A stretch of 17,180 bases of DNA from Pseudomonadota bacterium (lineage in GTDB: Bacteria > Pseudomonadota > Alphaproteobacteria > Rhizobiales > Hyphomicrobiaceae). This document shows, in pieces, positions 1 through 8,353 of this stretch. The stretch spans positions 1 through 17,180 of the forward strand of contig QGVC01000034.1 of assembly GCA_003242645.1 (NCBI GenBank), in the 5' to 3' direction. A program made the position numbers and the translations under genes. The notes under the pieces were generated by a model that was given only the letters and a program-made list of their open reading frames with translations, was not told the origin of the DNA and ran no database searches. Position 1 is the stretch's first letter; every line of letters begins with the position of its first letter.

Positions 1-31
1 TACCCCTGTTCTCTCCCCCTTTCTCCCCCCT

Positions 32-178
32 ATGGTTCTCGTCCTTAAGGCGGTGTTCGCAGCAGTGCCGGCGCTCCTTGTGCTTTGCGCCATGGTTTGG
101 GGCGCCGCTCACGCAGTGCTGGCCTTGTACCCTGAACTCGTGAAGATGCAGATCCTTATTCTGTTTCCGCCAGGGTAG
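32..178 (+). CDS. Doubtful small hydrophobic ORF, possibly a gene 3' end
   Basis: An ATG-to-TAG reading frame of 48 residues. It has one hydrophobic stretch of about 20 residues near the N-terminus (rich in Ala, Val and Leu), so it could be a small membrane or exported peptide. No Shine-Dalgarno sequence precedes the ATG; the upstream bases are a pyrimidine run. The frame is also open back to the left edge of the window, so this could instead be the C-terminus of a longer gene that starts outside. I do not recognise the sequence, and it may be non-coding. Confidence 0.2.
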   Translation: MVLVLKAVFAAVPALLVLCAMVWGAAHAVLALYPELVKMQILILFPPG

Positions 179-353
179 ACAAGCACGAGTGGGCCACAGC
201 CTTTCAGCTTGCTGCGCCGCGGCCTCGCCCTACCATCGGTCAGGTTGTCCGATCAAGACTGTGACCTTCAAATGAGGGCTCTGCTAGCGTGCGTTGGGGG
301 CAGAGCTGCACGCCATATTGGCATGGGATCCATCTCCCGGAAGGAGGTCGCAG
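179..353. other. Non-coding leader upstream of the AhpD-like gene
   Basis: The stretch between the doubtful small ORF and the AhpD-like gene. A frame opening at 209 runs through it in a different phase from the downstream gene and resembles no protein I know. The only clear signal is the ribosome-binding site at its right end. I could not identify a convincing sigma-70 promoter. Confidence 0.4.
341..347 (+). promoter_or_regulatory. Strong ribosome-binding site that sets the start of the AhpD-like gene
   Basis: AAGGAGG lies 6 bases before the ATG at 354. It selects this start over the in-frame ATG at 294, which has no comparable site and would add 20 residues unlike the family N-terminus. Confidence 0.8.
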
Positions 354-716
354 ATGTCCGATGCTATCTACCCACCCTCATCGCCTCAATTAGCGCAGAA
401 GCGTCGAAATCTGGCTCCCGAGACTGAAGCGGCATTTCGGGCTTTCAGTCAGAGAGTGTTCGCGGACGGCGCGCTTTCGGCCAAGATGAAGCAGATCATC
501 GCAGTCGCGGTAGCCCACGTGACGCAATGCCCGTACTGCATCAGGGGCCACACCAAGGCGGCCCTCCGGCACGGCGCGACCGAGCAGGAGCTGATGGAAG
601 CGATTTGGGTCGCGGCGGAAATGCGCGCAGGCGGCGCCTTTGCCCACGCGAACCTGGCCATCGACGAGATGAACCGAGTTGCGGCCGCACAGTCGGGCGA
701 TCAGGCCAACGCCTAG
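354..716 (+). CDS. Carboxymuconolactone decarboxylase family protein (AhpD-like)
   Basis: A 120-residue all-helical protein of the AhpD/CMD fold. The core holds a CPYC motif (C59, C62) followed by H66. In AhpD-like members this CxxC...H arrangement supports thiol-disulfide or peroxidase-type chemistry, whereas true carboxymuconolactone decarboxylases lack the CxxC. The helix after the motif carries the usual E-L-x-E-x-I pattern. Length fits a single-domain family member. The start is set by a strong ribosome-binding site. The gene stands alone on the plus strand and converges on the MTA phosphorylase gene 24 bp away. The physiological partner is not visible: no ahpC or regulator gene is adjacent. 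The family call is secure; a redox or detoxification role is inferred from the CxxC only. Confidence 0.88.
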   Translation: MSDAIYPPSSPQLAQKRRNLAPETEAAFRAFSQRVFADGALSAKMKQIIAVAVAHVTQCPYCIRGHTKAALRHGATEQELMEAIWVAAEMRAGGAFAHANLAIDEMNRVAAAQSGDQANA

Positions 717-740
717 CAGCGCGCGTTTCGCGCCGCGCTC

Positions 741-1622
741 TTATGACTTGGGCTTGAGGACCCGCCCGGCCACGGCATCAAGCTTTGCAATGAGCTCGGG
801 ATCGCGGACCTCCGGCGCGGTAATGAGCGCCACGTCCAGAGCGCGATCGGAGCCGATCGGGCAGGGCTGATGCTCGCGCGGGAAGATGGCCGTCAGCCGG
901 GCCAGCATGCGCTGAGCGGCTTCCGTGTTGGTCTTCATCACCTCCAGAACGGCGGCGACGTCGACGTGGGCGTGCTCGTCGTGCCAGCAATCGAAGTCCG
1001 TGACCATGGCGACGGTGGCGTAGCAGATCTCGGCTTCCCGGGCGAGCTTGGCCTCCGGCATGTTGGTCATGCCGATCACGTCGCAGCCCCAGGAGCGGTA
1101 CAGGTTCGATTCGGCCCGCGTCGAGAACTGCGGCCCCTCCATGACGAGATACGTGCCGCCGCGACGATAGTTGATGTTTTCGGCCTTCAGCGCCTGCTCG
1201 AGCAGATCGACGAGGCCCGGGCTCACCGGATCGGCCATCGAGACGTGCGCCACGAGACCGTTTCCGAAGAAGCTTTTTTCGCGGGCGAATGTGCGGTCGA
1301 TGAACTGGTCGACCAGAACGAACGTCCCTGGCGGCAAATCCTCGCGCAGGGAGCCACAAGCCGAAACCGAGACAAGATCCGTCACCCCTGTACGCTTGAG
1401 AGCGTCGATATTGGCTCGGTAGTTGATGCCGGTCGGTGAGAGCCGATGACCGCGGCCATGGCGCGGCAGGAACCGGATCGGAAGGCCGTCCACCTCGGCA
1501 AACAGGATCTCGTCGGACGGCTCTCCCCAAGGCGAGGAGACTTTCTCCCAGCGCGGATTCTTGATGTTCGGCAGATTGTAGAGCCCGCTGCCGCCGATGA
1601 TGCCAAGGACTGCGCGTGTCAT
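741..1622 (-). CDS. mtnP: S-methyl-5'-thioadenosine phosphorylase
   Basis: A 293-residue enzyme that cleaves methylthioadenosine with phosphate to adenine and methylthioribose-1-phosphate, a purine and methionine salvage step. Visible family features are the N-terminal GIIGGSGLY phosphate-binding loop, RHGRGH (residues 54-59), the substrate-site segment GPQFSTRAE (about 163-171), a GMTNMPEA segment (184-191), and DFDCW at 209-213. The aspartates of DFDCW are the residues that select a 6-amino purine in MTA phosphorylases, which argues for MTA rather than inosine as substrate. A weak G-rich ribosome-binding site precedes the ATG. The gene follows petABC on the same strand but behind a hairpin terminator, so it probably has its own transcript. 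No adenine phosphoribosyltransferase gene is seen after it. Confidence 0.93.
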   Translation of the reverse strand: MTRAVLGIIGGSGLYNLPNIKNPRWEKVSSPWGEPSDEILFAEVDGLPIRFLPRHGRGHRLSPTGINYRANIDALKRTGVTDLVSVSACGSLREDLPPGTFVLVDQFIDRTFAREKSFFGNGLVAHVSMADPVSPGLVDLLEQALKAENINYRRGGTYLVMEGPQFSTRAESNLYRSWGCDVIGMTNMPEAKLAREAEICYATVAMVTDFDCWHDEHAHVDVAAVLEVMKTNTEAAQRMLARLTAIFPREHQPCPIGSDRALDVALITAPEVRDPELIAKLDAVAGRVLKPKS

Positions 1623-1690
1623 TGATCACCCCGCCTTGCTGCGACCGGAATTCCGATGAGGGAGGGAGCTTCAAGCTGGACTCCTAAAGA

Positions 1691-1718
1691 GAAAAGGCCC
1701 CGCTGGCGAGGCCTTTTC
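1691..1718 (-). terminator. Rho-independent terminator of petABC
   Basis: A perfect 9-bp inverted repeat (GAAAAGGCC / GGCCTTTTC) with a 10-base loop lies 27 bp past the petC stop. On the minus strand the stem is followed by a T-rich run (CTTTT then CTCTTT). It would end the petABC transcript and separate it from mtnP. Confidence 0.75.
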
Positions 1719-1745
1719 AGATTGAAAATTTTGGAGAGGAGGAGG

Positions 1746-2606
1746 TCAGTGCTCGATCTTCGACCAGATCCTCCGCTTGGCGGCATAGACCAATCCAGCT
1801 GTGATGACGAGATAGAGCATCACCATCCAGCCGATCCGCTTGCGCTCCTCGAGGCGTGGATCAGCCGCCCAGGAGAGGAATGCCGCGACGTCGCGAGCAT
1901 AGTTCTCTACGGTCGACGGCGTACCGTCTTGGTACTGGATCTGTCCATCACCACCCGCGAAGGGATTGGCCATGGCGATCTGGTGGCCAGGGAAGGCCTC
2001 GTTGTAGTGCATGCCTTCCATCAGCTGGAAGCCGGGCGGCGGATCTTTGTAGCCGGTGAGCAAAGCATAGATGTAGTCGGCGCCGCCCTCCTGGTACCCG
2101 ACCGCAATATCCCGCAACATCAGGAAGGGATGAATGTACCAGGGCGCTACATTCTCTGCGTTGCGCGCCCGAGCCATCAAAGAAAGGTCGGGCGGATAAG
2201 CGCCGTTGTGAATCGCACGTGCTTCGTTCTCGTTGCGATAGAGCTTGGGCAACGGATCCGAAAGGCGACCGGGGCGCTTGAACATCTCGCCCTGCTCGTC
2301 TGGCCCGTCCTCGACCTCCGCTGAAGCGGCGAGGGCCTCGACAGCATTTAGCGGAAATTCCGGCCCGCCGGGCTGAGCGAGGTTCCGGTACGAAATGCGC
2401 CTTAGCTCGTGGCAGCTTGAGCAAACTTCAGAATAAACCTGATAGCCGCGCTGGAGCTGTGCCCGATCGAAAGTGCCGAAGAACCCCGCGAAGGGCCAGC
2501 TTTGCCGTTCGATCTTGATGGCCTCGGCGGCGGGGGCGGGCTGGTTGGATACGATCAGTAGACCTGCTGCGAGCACCGCCCCAAGTGTTTTCTTCATTGT
2601 GATCAT
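1746..2606 (-). CDS. petC: Cytochrome c1 of the cytochrome bc1 complex
   Basis: A 286-residue haem subunit that takes electrons from the Rieske protein and passes them to a soluble or membrane cytochrome c. An N-terminal signal peptide (about residues 5-27, ending AxA) exports it. The covalent haem motif CSSCH is at 62-66, and the likely axial methionine is M212 in a HQIAMANP context. A C-terminal membrane anchor spans about 258-277, followed by a basic tail, so the haem domain is periplasmic. The first ATG is preferred over the one three codons later, because GAGGG sits 8 bases ahead of it. It starts 24 bp after petB and is the last gene of the operon. Length and architecture match stand-alone alphaproteobacterial cytochrome c1, not the petB-petC fusion found in some relatives. 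Confidence 0.95.
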   Translation of the reverse strand: MITMKKTLGAVLAAGLLIVSNQPAPAAEAIKIERQSWPFAGFFGTFDRAQLQRGYQVYSEVCSSCHELRRISYRNLAQPGGPEFPLNAVEALAASAEVEDGPDEQGEMFKRPGRLSDPLPKLYRNENEARAIHNGAYPPDLSLMARARNAENVAPWYIHPFLMLRDIAVGYQEGGADYIYALLTGYKDPPPGFQLMEGMHYNEAFPGHQIAMANPFAGGDGQIQYQDGTPSTVENYARDVAAFLSWAADPRLEERKRIGWMVMLYLVITAGLVYAAKRRIWSKIEH

Positions 2607-2630
2607 CGTATTGACCCTCGCCTCCCCGAG

Positions 2631-3911
2631 TCACCGCTTCTCAGCCGCCGCAGCTGCTGTCGCAGGAGAAACCGGACCCCCGCCGCCCTTTTTGCCAAGG
2701 ACGGCTTCGGTGATGGAGCGCGGCAGCGGCTTGGGTGTCTCGATCACGCCGATGATCGGCATCACGATCAGGAAGTGCGCGAAGTAGTAGAACGTGAACA
2801 CGCGCGCCCACGTCACGTAGACACCCTCAGCCGGCTTCGAGCCCAGATAGCCGAGCGCGAGGCAGGAGAAAACGAAGGCCCAGAAGAACCAGCGATAAAG
2901 CGGCCGGTACTTGGTCGAGCGGACACGCGACGTGTCGAGCCAGGGCACGAACGCCAGAATGAGGATGGCGCCAAACATCGCGAGCACGCCGCCGAGCTTG
3001 GAGGGAATGGCGCGGAGAATGGCGTAGAATGGCAGGAAGTACCATTCCGGGACGATGTGCGGCGGCGTGACCAGCGGATTGGCCTGATTGTAGTTGTCCG
3101 CGTGGCCGAGGTAATCCGGCATGAAGAACACGAACCACGCAAACACGATCAGGAACACTGCCAGGCCGACGGCGTCCTTCCAGACCGCGTAGGGGCTCAT
3201 CGGCACCGTATCGGACTTCGTCTGCGGCTCGATGCCAGTCGGGTTGTTCTGGCCGGAGACGTGCAGAGCCCAGATATGCAATGCGACGAGCCCAACGAGC
3301 ACGAATGGCAGCAAATAGTGCAGGCTGAAGAAGCGGTTGAGGGTTACGCCCGTTACGGCATAGCCGCCCCACAACCATTGCACGATGCTCTCACCGACCA
3401 GCGGAATCGCCGAGAAGAAGTTGGTGATGACCGTTGCGCCCCAGAAGCTCATCTGCCCCCACGGCAGCGTGTAGCCGAGGAAGGCGGTGGCCATCATGAC
3501 GAGATAGATGATGACACCGATGATCCAGAGCACCTCGCGCGGTGCTTTGTAGGAGCCGTAATAAAGCCCGCGGAAGATGTGCACGTAGACGGCAAAGAAA
3601 AACATCGAGGCGCCGACCGCATGCAGATTGCGGATCAGCCAGCCATAGTTCACGTCGCGGCGGATGCGCTCGACGGAATCGAAAGCCTCGGTGGCGCTCG
3701 GGATGTAGTGCATGGCGAGCACCACGCCGGTCAGGATCTGCACACCCAAGACGAACGTCAGGATGCCGCCGAACGTCCACAGGTAGTTGAGATTGCGAGG
3801 CGTCGGGAAATCGACGAACTGCCCATGCATTAGCCGAGCGATGGGCAGACGCTCATCCAACCACTTCTCGAAATTCGATTTCGGTTGGTAGGTCGACTGA
3901 TGTGTAGTCAT
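2631..3911 (-). CDS. petB: Cytochrome b of the cytochrome bc1 complex
   Basis: A 426-residue integral membrane subunit carrying haems bL and bH and both quinone sites. The four haem-ligand histidines are H97, H111, H198 and H212, each pair 14 residues apart. The quinol-oxidation loop PEWY is at 288-291, followed by FLPFYAILR. Hydrophobic segments fit the usual eight helices. The C-terminal tail of about 25 residues is Gly/Pro/Ala rich and looks disordered. The gene lies between petA (14-bp gap) and petC (24-bp gap), the standard proteobacterial order. It is a separate full-length cytochrome b, neither split into b6 and subunit IV nor fused to c1. Confidence 0.97.
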   Translation of the reverse strand: MTTHQSTYQPKSNFEKWLDERLPIARLMHGQFVDFPTPRNLNYLWTFGGILTFVLGVQILTGVVLAMHYIPSATEAFDSVERIRRDVNYGWLIRNLHAVGASMFFFAVYVHIFRGLYYGSYKAPREVLWIIGVIIYLVMMATAFLGYTLPWGQMSFWGATVITNFFSAIPLVGESIVQWLWGGYAVTGVTLNRFFSLHYLLPFVLVGLVALHIWALHVSGQNNPTGIEPQTKSDTVPMSPYAVWKDAVGLAVFLIVFAWFVFFMPDYLGHADNYNQANPLVTPPHIVPEWYFLPFYAILRAIPSKLGGVLAMFGAILILAFVPWLDTSRVRSTKYRPLYRWFFWAFVFSCLALGYLGSKPAEGVYVTWARVFTFYYFAHFLIVMPIIGVIETPKPLPRSITEAVLGKKGGGGPVSPATAAAAAEKR

Positions 3912-3925
3912 GGTGCCGGTGATCC

Positions 3926-4462
3926 TCAGCCGATCCTGATCTTCGTATCGGATACGAACTCATACTCCGGCACCTCGAGGTTGCGCGGCGCCGGGCCTTT
4001 GCGAATACGCCCCGACTGATCGTAGTGGGAGCCGTGGCAGGGGCAGAACCAGCCGCCAAAGTCTCCCTTCGTGTCGTTGAGGCTCTGGCCTTTCGGGATG
4101 CAGCCGAGGTGGGTGCAGACACCAATCAGGACGAGCCAGTTCTCATGGCCGGGCTTCACACGGTCGCGGTCTGGCTCGGGGTCGGGTAGATCGCTCAGCG
4201 GGGTTGCGCGGGCCTGCTCGATTTCCTCTGGTGTGCGGTTGCGGATGAAGACAGGCTTTCCACGCCACATGACAGTGATCGCCTGTCCGGGCTGCACGGG
4301 TGTGAGATCGACCTCGACCGAAGCGAGAGCCTGTGTCGATGCGTCTGGGTTCATCTGTGCGATGAACGGCCACAGCGCCATGGCGCCGCCCACCGCCGCA
4401 AAAGCTCCCGCAGCAACCGTCAGGAAATCCCGACGCGTTGGCTCCTCGGCGTGTGCGCTCAA
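3926..4462 (-). CDS. petA: Rieske iron-sulfur subunit of cytochrome bc1, TTG start
   Basis: A 178-residue [2Fe-2S] subunit that carries electrons from quinol at cytochrome b to cytochrome c1. An N-terminal twin-arginine signal (T-R-R-D-F at about 9-13) and hydrophobic helix (about 14-35) anchor it with the cluster domain outside. Cluster box 1 is CTHLGC (C116, H118, C121) and box 2 is CPCHGSH (C140, C142, H143). Four residues bind iron and C121/C142 form the expected disulfide. I place the start at a TTG codon because AGAAGGGAGG lies 5 bases before it, and the resulting N-terminus ([11 protein letters not shown]) matches the family. The in-frame ATG at 4516 would add 18 unrelated residues and has no good ribosome-binding site. 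It is the first gene of petABC. Confidence 0.93.
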   Translation of the reverse strand: MSAHAEEPTRRDFLTVAAGAFAAVGGAMALWPFIAQMNPDASTQALASVEVDLTPVQPGQAITVMWRGKPVFIRNRTPEEIEQARATPLSDLPDPEPDRDRVKPGHENWLVLIGVCTHLGCIPKGQSLNDTKGDFGGWFCPCHGSHYDQSGRIRKGPAPRNLEVPEYEFVSDTKIRIG

Positions 4463-4756
4463 TTGAGCCTCCCTTCTACCTGACAAATGCCCGACCCCGT
4501 AATCCGGGCACTCCATAAAAGTGCAAGCACGCCCGCGTCACTCCCGCGAGCGTCACCATCGATGGAGTGACCGCACCCGACAGTCGCATTCTATATGTCG
4601 GCAAATCCCCCGCTCAGAACGGCGCTTTTTGCCACGCCGACCTTTTGGCACCGTTTGTTCATGCTCTCAAGGCGGGGAAGCCGAACGGCAAAGAGGCAAT
4701 TTGGCGCACACGCTTGCGCATGCGCTTCGGATGCATATGCGGGCAGAGCTGATGCG
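4463..4756. promoter_or_regulatory. Divergent promoter region of petA and trmL
   Basis: A 294-bp spacer between the divergently transcribed petA and trmL, so it should hold both promoters. It contains short perfect palindromes GCGCATGCGC (4716-4725) and GCATATGC (4733-4740) just ahead of trmL. I found no convincing -35/-10 pair, FnrN/FixK box or full CtrA site. Frames that stay open through it have no ribosome-binding site and no family resemblance. Confidence 0.45.
4468..4477 (-). promoter_or_regulatory. Ribosome-binding site that sets the TTG start of petA
   Basis: On the minus strand AGAAGGGAGG lies 5 bases before TTG at 4462. This is a near-ideal Shine-Dalgarno sequence and the main reason for preferring TTG over the ATG 54 bases upstream. 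Confidence 0.75.
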
Positions 4757-5221
4757 ATGAGATTAGCCCTGTACCAGCCCGATATTCCACAAAACACTGG
4801 GACCATCATGCGTCTGGCGGCGTGCATGAACGTGCCCGTCGACGTCATCGGTCCCGCGGGTTTCGATCTGTCCGACCGGGCATTGAAGCGCGCCGCGCTC
4901 GATTACTTGCCGTACGTCGATCTCACCCGGCACGTAAGCTGGGAGGAGTTTCTGGCGAAGCGCGCGAGCACCGAAGGCGCCGGACGGCTCGTCCTCCTCA
5001 GCGTACGCGGCGATCATCCCTACACCGAGTTTCGCTTCGCACCCGATGATACTTTATTGCTTGGCCGTGAGACCGCTGGTGTGCCGGACAGTGTCCGGGC
5101 CGTGGTCGATGCAAGCGTACGTGTTCCCATGCGTAGCGGCTTGCGCTCGCTCAACGTTGCGGTCGCTGCCGCCATGGTGCTGAGCGAAGCGCTGCGGCAA
5201 ACGGGGCTGTTTCCGTCATAA
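4757..5221 (+). CDS. trmL: tRNA (cytidine(34)-2'-O)-methyltransferase
   Basis: A 154-residue SPOUT-class methyltransferase that 2'-O-methylates the wobble base of certain leucine tRNAs. Family signatures visible are NTGTIMRLAAC near residue 12, the knot motif LLGRETAGVP in the middle, and the C-terminal RSGLRSLNVAVAAAM loop that binds S-adenosylmethionine. Length equals the usual 150-160 residues if translation starts at this ATG. An open frame extends 54 codons further upstream to 4595, but that extension is Cys/Arg/Ala rich and unlike the family. The gene diverges from petA and converges on the HAD gene, with only 10 bp between the two stop codons. Confidence 0.93.
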   Translation: MRLALYQPDIPQNTGTIMRLAACMNVPVDVIGPAGFDLSDRALKRAALDYLPYVDLTRHVSWEEFLAKRASTEGAGRLVLLSVRGDHPYTEFRFAPDDTLLLGRETAGVPDSVRAVVDASVRVPMRSGLRSLNVAVAAAMVLSEALRQTGLFPS

Positions 5222-5231
5222 AGTAGTGCCA

Positions 5232-5951
5232 TCAAGGGCAGCCGAGCGCATCGGCGAGGCCGAGGAAGCTGTCGGTCACGACATCCCAATCGCGCTCGGC
5301 CTTCAGGTCTTTCGTTTGGTGCGGGCCGTATTCCGTCGGTCGAGCGACGAACGCAGTTGCGTATCCCTGTGCGGCTGCTGCCTCGAGATCGGAGTTGTGC
5401 GCGGCAACCAGCATGACTTCGCCCGGTCCGAGGCCGAGAGTCTCCATAGCACCGCGGTAGGCCTGGGGCAGAGGCTTGTAGGCGCGGGAGGTCTCGGCGC
5501 CGAGGATGACATCCCACGGCAAGTCGGCGTTCTTCGCCATCCACGCCAACAACCCGACGTTGCCGTTCGAAAGCGTGCCTATCAGATAGCGCGATTTCAG
5601 GCGCTGCAGCCCCGGTACACTGTCCGGCCAGGGAGAGAGGCGGTGCCAGACCTTGTTCAGGTGCTGCTTCTCAGCTTCGGTGAGATTCGTGATCCCATAC
5701 TTCGTGAGCAGCTTTTCCAGGCTCTCCCGGTGCAGCACGTCGAGGATAGTCCACGGCCGCCGGCCGGAGCGCACCTCTTCCATCGAGGGCTGGTATAAGC
5801 CCCGCCAGTCGTCCGTGAACGCCGTCCAATCCGCTGAGATGCCCCTGGAGGCTCCGAAAGCCTCGAGATCGCGAATGATGCTCGTGCGCCAGTCGACGAC
5901 CGTGCCGAAGACGTCGAACAGCACGGCTTTGACCCGCGAGATGTCACCCAT
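5232..5951 (-). CDS. HAD-superfamily hydrolase, haloacid-dehalogenase type II-like
   Basis: A 239-residue HAD protein. Motif I is DVFGTVVDW with nucleophile D13; motif II is TLSNGN; the motif III lysine lies in SRAYKP; motif IV is AAHNSD with a terminal Asp. The arrangement resembles type II haloacid dehalogenases, but the segment that in characterised L-2-haloacid dehalogenases reads SSNAWD is AAHNSD here, losing the Ser and Asn of that motif. Dehalogenase activity is therefore uncertain, and a phosphatase or other HAD reaction is possible. The ATG overlaps the end of aroC by 8 bp on the same strand, implying translational coupling. An in-frame ATG at 6056 lies well inside aroC and is unlikely to be the start. 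The fold is certain, the substrate unknown. Confidence 0.85.
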   Translation of the reverse strand: MGDISRVKAVLFDVFGTVVDWRTSIIRDLEAFGASRGISADWTAFTDDWRGLYQPSMEEVRSGRRPWTILDVLHRESLEKLLTKYGITNLTEAEKQHLNKVWHRLSPWPDSVPGLQRLKSRYLIGTLSNGNVGLLAWMAKNADLPWDVILGAETSRAYKPLPQAYRGAMETLGLGPGEVMLVAAHNSDLEAAAAQGYATAFVARPTEYGPHQTKDLKAERDWDVVTDSFLGLADALGCP

Positions 5952-7050
5952 TCTGAAAACTCCACTTTCCCGTCTGCGCGCGGTGGCGTAACGCGTGATC
6001 TGCCAGCACGATGGCAACCATGGCTTCGCCCACTGGCACCGCCCGGATTCCCACACAGGGGTCGTGCCGCCCCTTGGTCACGATCTCCCTTTCGTTGCCG
6101 AAGCGGTCGATCGTCTTTCGTGGAATGAGTATGGACGAGGTGGGCTTCACGGCGAAGCGGCAAACGATAGGCTGGCCCGTGGAGATCCCTCCGAGGATGC
6201 CGCCAGCATGGTTCGTCAAGAACTGCGGCCGGCCATCAGGGCCGATGCGCATCTCGTCCGCATTCTCCTCGCCGGTGAGTTGAGCGGCAGCCATGCCGGC
6301 ACCAATCTCGACAGCTTTGACAGCGTTGATGCTCATCAGCGCCGCGGCGAGATCTTGATCGAGCTTTCCGTAAACCGGTGCTCCGAGGCCCGGCGGGACT
6401 CCCTCGGCGACGATCTCGACGACGGCCCCCACAGACGAGCCAGCCTTGCGGATCTGGTCGAGATAGGAGGCCCAAGTCTGAACGATCCCGTGGTCTGGCG
6501 CGAAGAATGGATTGCTGTCGACCTCAGCCCAGTCCCAGCGTGATCGGTCGACCTCATACGGCCCGATACGAACGAGAGCACCGCGTATGGTGACGCCGGG
6601 CAGGATCTTTCGCGCGATCGCTCCGGCCGCCACGCGCATGGCCGTCTCGCGGGCTGAGGACCGGCCTCCTCCGCGATAATCGCGAATTCCGTATTTCTCG
6701 TAGTAGGTATAATCCGCGTGCCCCGGACGAAACGCGTCTTTGATGTCGCTGTAGTCCTTGGAGCGCTGATCGACGTTGCGGATGATGAGCGAAATCGGCG
6801 TACCGGTCGTCACCTGCTGCCCGTTGTCGTCGACGAACACGCCAGAAAGAATTTCGACTTGGTCCGGCTCGCGGCGTTGTGTCGTGTAGCGCGACTGTCC
6901 GGGGCGACGGCGGTCAAGATAGAACTGGATGTCCTCTGCAGTTAGCGGAATCCCCGGCGGGCAGCCGTCGACGACACAGCCGATCGCCGGTCCGTGGCTT
7001 TCACCCCAAGTCGTGACACGGAAAAGATGGCCGAAGGTGTTGTAGGACAT
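5944..7050 (-). CDS. aroC: Chorismate synthase
   Basis: A 368-residue enzyme that converts 5-enolpyruvylshikimate-3-phosphate to chorismate using reduced FMN, the last step of the shikimate pathway. The N-terminus reads [20 protein letters not shown], with the family GESHG signature. Further conserved blocks are [23 protein letters not shown], and the C-terminal [16 protein letters not shown] segment. Length is typical. The start at 7050 is chosen because it gives the canonical N-terminus; an open frame continues 22 codons upstream but without family similarity. A weak GCAGG ribosome-binding site precedes it. The 3' end overlaps the HAD gene. No other aro gene is near. Confidence 0.96.
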   Translation of the reverse strand: MSYNTFGHLFRVTTWGESHGPAIGCVVDGCPPGIPLTAEDIQFYLDRRRPGQSRYTTQRREPDQVEILSGVFVDDNGQQVTTGTPISLIIRNVDQRSKDYSDIKDAFRPGHADYTYYEKYGIRDYRGGGRSSARETAMRVAAGAIARKILPGVTIRGALVRIGPYEVDRSRWDWAEVDSNPFFAPDHGIVQTWASYLDQIRKAGSSVGAVVEIVAEGVPPGLGAPVYGKLDQDLAAALMSINAVKAVEIGAGMAAAQLTGEENADEMRIGPDGRPQFLTNHAGGILGGISTGQPIVCRFAVKPTSSILIPRKTIDRFGNEREIVTKGRHDPCVGIRAVPVGEAMVAIVLADHALRHRAQTGKWSFQNG

Positions 7051-7162
7051 GCCAATAACCTGCCGGGCAACGTCTATTTGCCTGGCAGGCTTAGCTGACC
7101 TGGCATCCAGCAGCAACGCCCGATGCGCAGGGCATCACAGTGGGATCAAACCGCAATGCCCC

Positions 7163-7726
7163 TCAGCGATAGATGCGGCTGATCTTCGAGCCCTCGAGCG
7201 TGAGGTTATACATCAAGCCCTTATTGTCGAAGATAAAGCCGACAATGGGGTTCGTGATGCGAGTGGTGTCGATCGAGCCTCCGATGCCGACGTTGATCAA
7301 GGCAATCGAGCCATCGACGCCTACCTTCCACCCATCGACCCGGCGGAAGCTCTCCAGCGCCTCTGGAGTCATGAAAACGATGACGATCGATCTTGCCTGG
7401 GCGCCGAGCTGGAAGCCGATGGATGCAGAGATGAGGTTGTAATAATCGATCGTCCGGCCACGCGTAATGAGCGCGCCCTCACCGTACTCACCGCCGATGC
7501 CAAAGCCGGCTTTATAGACGGTGGGAAACACGAGCACGGCTGCGGACTTGGCTACCAGCTTCCGCGAGCCAGGCACTCGGTAGAAGAACTCCTCCAGAGT
7601 ATCTTGGACTGCAAGATCGATCTCGGCTGCTGCCGCTCCTGCCTTTGCTTCCGGAACGGGCCCAAGCATCGTCAATGCACCGATCAACGCGAGCGACAAT
7701 GCTCTTATCTGCCGAATGATGCGCAT
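7163..7726 (-). CDS. Secreted SYLF-domain (Ysc84-like) lipid-binding protein
   Basis: A 187-residue protein with an N-terminal signal peptide (basic start, hydrophobic core about 9-22, cleavage near an AKA at about 27-29), so it is probably periplasmic or membrane-associated. The mature part is one SYLF domain: the helical start, A-A-V-L-V-F-P, the glycine-rich FGIGGEYGEGAL segment, the ASIGFQLGAQ strand and the FMTPEALE helix are recognisable. In eukaryotes SYLF domains bind phosphoinositides and actin; bacterial members are secreted proteins of unsettled role. It lies 112 bp from the aroC start on the same strand, with a long empty region on its other side. The family call is good, the function unknown. 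Confidence 0.85.
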   Translation of the reverse strand: MRIIRQIRALSLALIGALTMLGPVPEAKAGAAAAEIDLAVQDTLEEFFYRVPGSRKLVAKSAAVLVFPTVYKAGFGIGGEYGEGALITRGRTIDYYNLISASIGFQLGAQARSIVIVFMTPEALESFRRVDGWKVGVDGSIALINVGIGGSIDTTRITNPIVGFIFDNKGLMYNLTLEGSKISRIYR

Positions 7727-8234
7727 GGTGTTGCCTCGCTTCGACGGCGACCGAATTTCCGACTCGCCACAATCGGCAGCCTAGCATTAGGCCGTGGCCA
7801 GACTCAGGCTGGACTGAACGTTTTCTCGGGGGCGTTGTGTGAGAGCCACGCTGGCGGCCGGTGGAACATCAGCTAAAGCAGGACTGCACGAGGCTCTGCC
7901 TTTGGCCAGGAAGTCGACCACGCAAGCGGCTGCCTTCTCGCACCAAGCCTTGCCTTGCCTCAGCCTCGCTCCACCCGACGGCGATAGGCGACCATCGGTG
8001 CGGTCAGCTTCGCGTGGGCTCATTGAGGCAGCTCATCCCTTTCTCTTTTGCCCACTGGCTGAAGCGAGTACGCACCAACCGAACGCCTGTCAGCTTTTGA
8101 AAACCATTGGTCAACGTTTCGGCAGATATGTGGCGGAGAGCACGTTTCGATCACGCTCGCGCTGCGCTGCAGCGGGCTAGCCCCGCATCAGGGTTAACTT
8201 GAACTCCGTCGGAAATCACCCGAGCCAAAGGCTC

Positions 8235-8252
8235 CATTAGAGGTCTCTAATG
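8235..8252. repeat. Perfect 8-bp inverted repeat, possible operator
   Basis: CATTAGAG and CTCTAATG are exact reverse complements separated by 2 bases. The short spacer and AT-rich ends look more like a dimeric regulator site than an RNA hairpin. It lies about 275 bp upstream of the DUF3365 gene. Confidence 0.45.
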
Positions 8253-8328
8253 CATTCCAACGAATTCAGAACATCTGCTTTGGGAATGACCGCCGCTGCG
8301 TTATAAATCGGAAGGCTCGAGCTTTTGG

Positions 8329-8353
8329 ACCTGCCCTCGCGGACTGGGCAGGT
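8329..8353. repeat. Perfect 8-bp inverted repeat with 9-base spacer
   Basis: ACCTGCCC and GGGCAGGT are exact reverse complements with 9 bases between them. A GC-rich RNA hairpin is possible, but no T-run follows on either strand, so it is not a standard terminator. It lies about 175 bp before the DUF3365 start and could be a 5' leader structure or a protein-binding site. Confidence 0.45.

Noticed and set aside
718..739. GC-rich imperfect hairpin (AGCGCG...CGCGCT) between the convergent AhpD-like and mtnP genes
   Set aside because: It has a bulge and no T-run on either strand, so I could not call it a terminator.
870..1439. 189-codon open frame opposite mtnP
   Set aside because: It is antisense to a well-recognised enzyme, as is common in GC-rich DNA, with no family resemblance and no ribosome-binding site.
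2775..3833. 352-codon open frame opposite petB
   Set aside because: Its Arg/Glu/His-rich composition is typical of the antisense of a membrane-protein gene; petB itself is certain.
4645..4660. TTGGCAC followed by GTTC, resembling a sigma-54 promoter
   Set aside because: The -12 element does not match TTGC at the required spacing, and trmL is a housekeeping gene.
4595..4756. 54-codon N-terminal extension of trmL
   Set aside because: The extension is unlike SPOUT methyltransferases; starting at 4757 gives the canonical N-terminus and length.
7839..8180. 113-codon frame in the long spacer, and the opposite frame 7787-8023
   Set aside because: They overlap on opposite strands, have no ribosome-binding site, low-complexity Ala/Arg/Ser composition and no recognisable domain.
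8279..8307. TATAAA with TTTGGG 17 bases upstream as a sigma-70 promoter for the sensor operon
   Set aside because: The -10 box is good but the -35 box matches only 2 of 6 consensus bases, too weak to annotate as a promoter.
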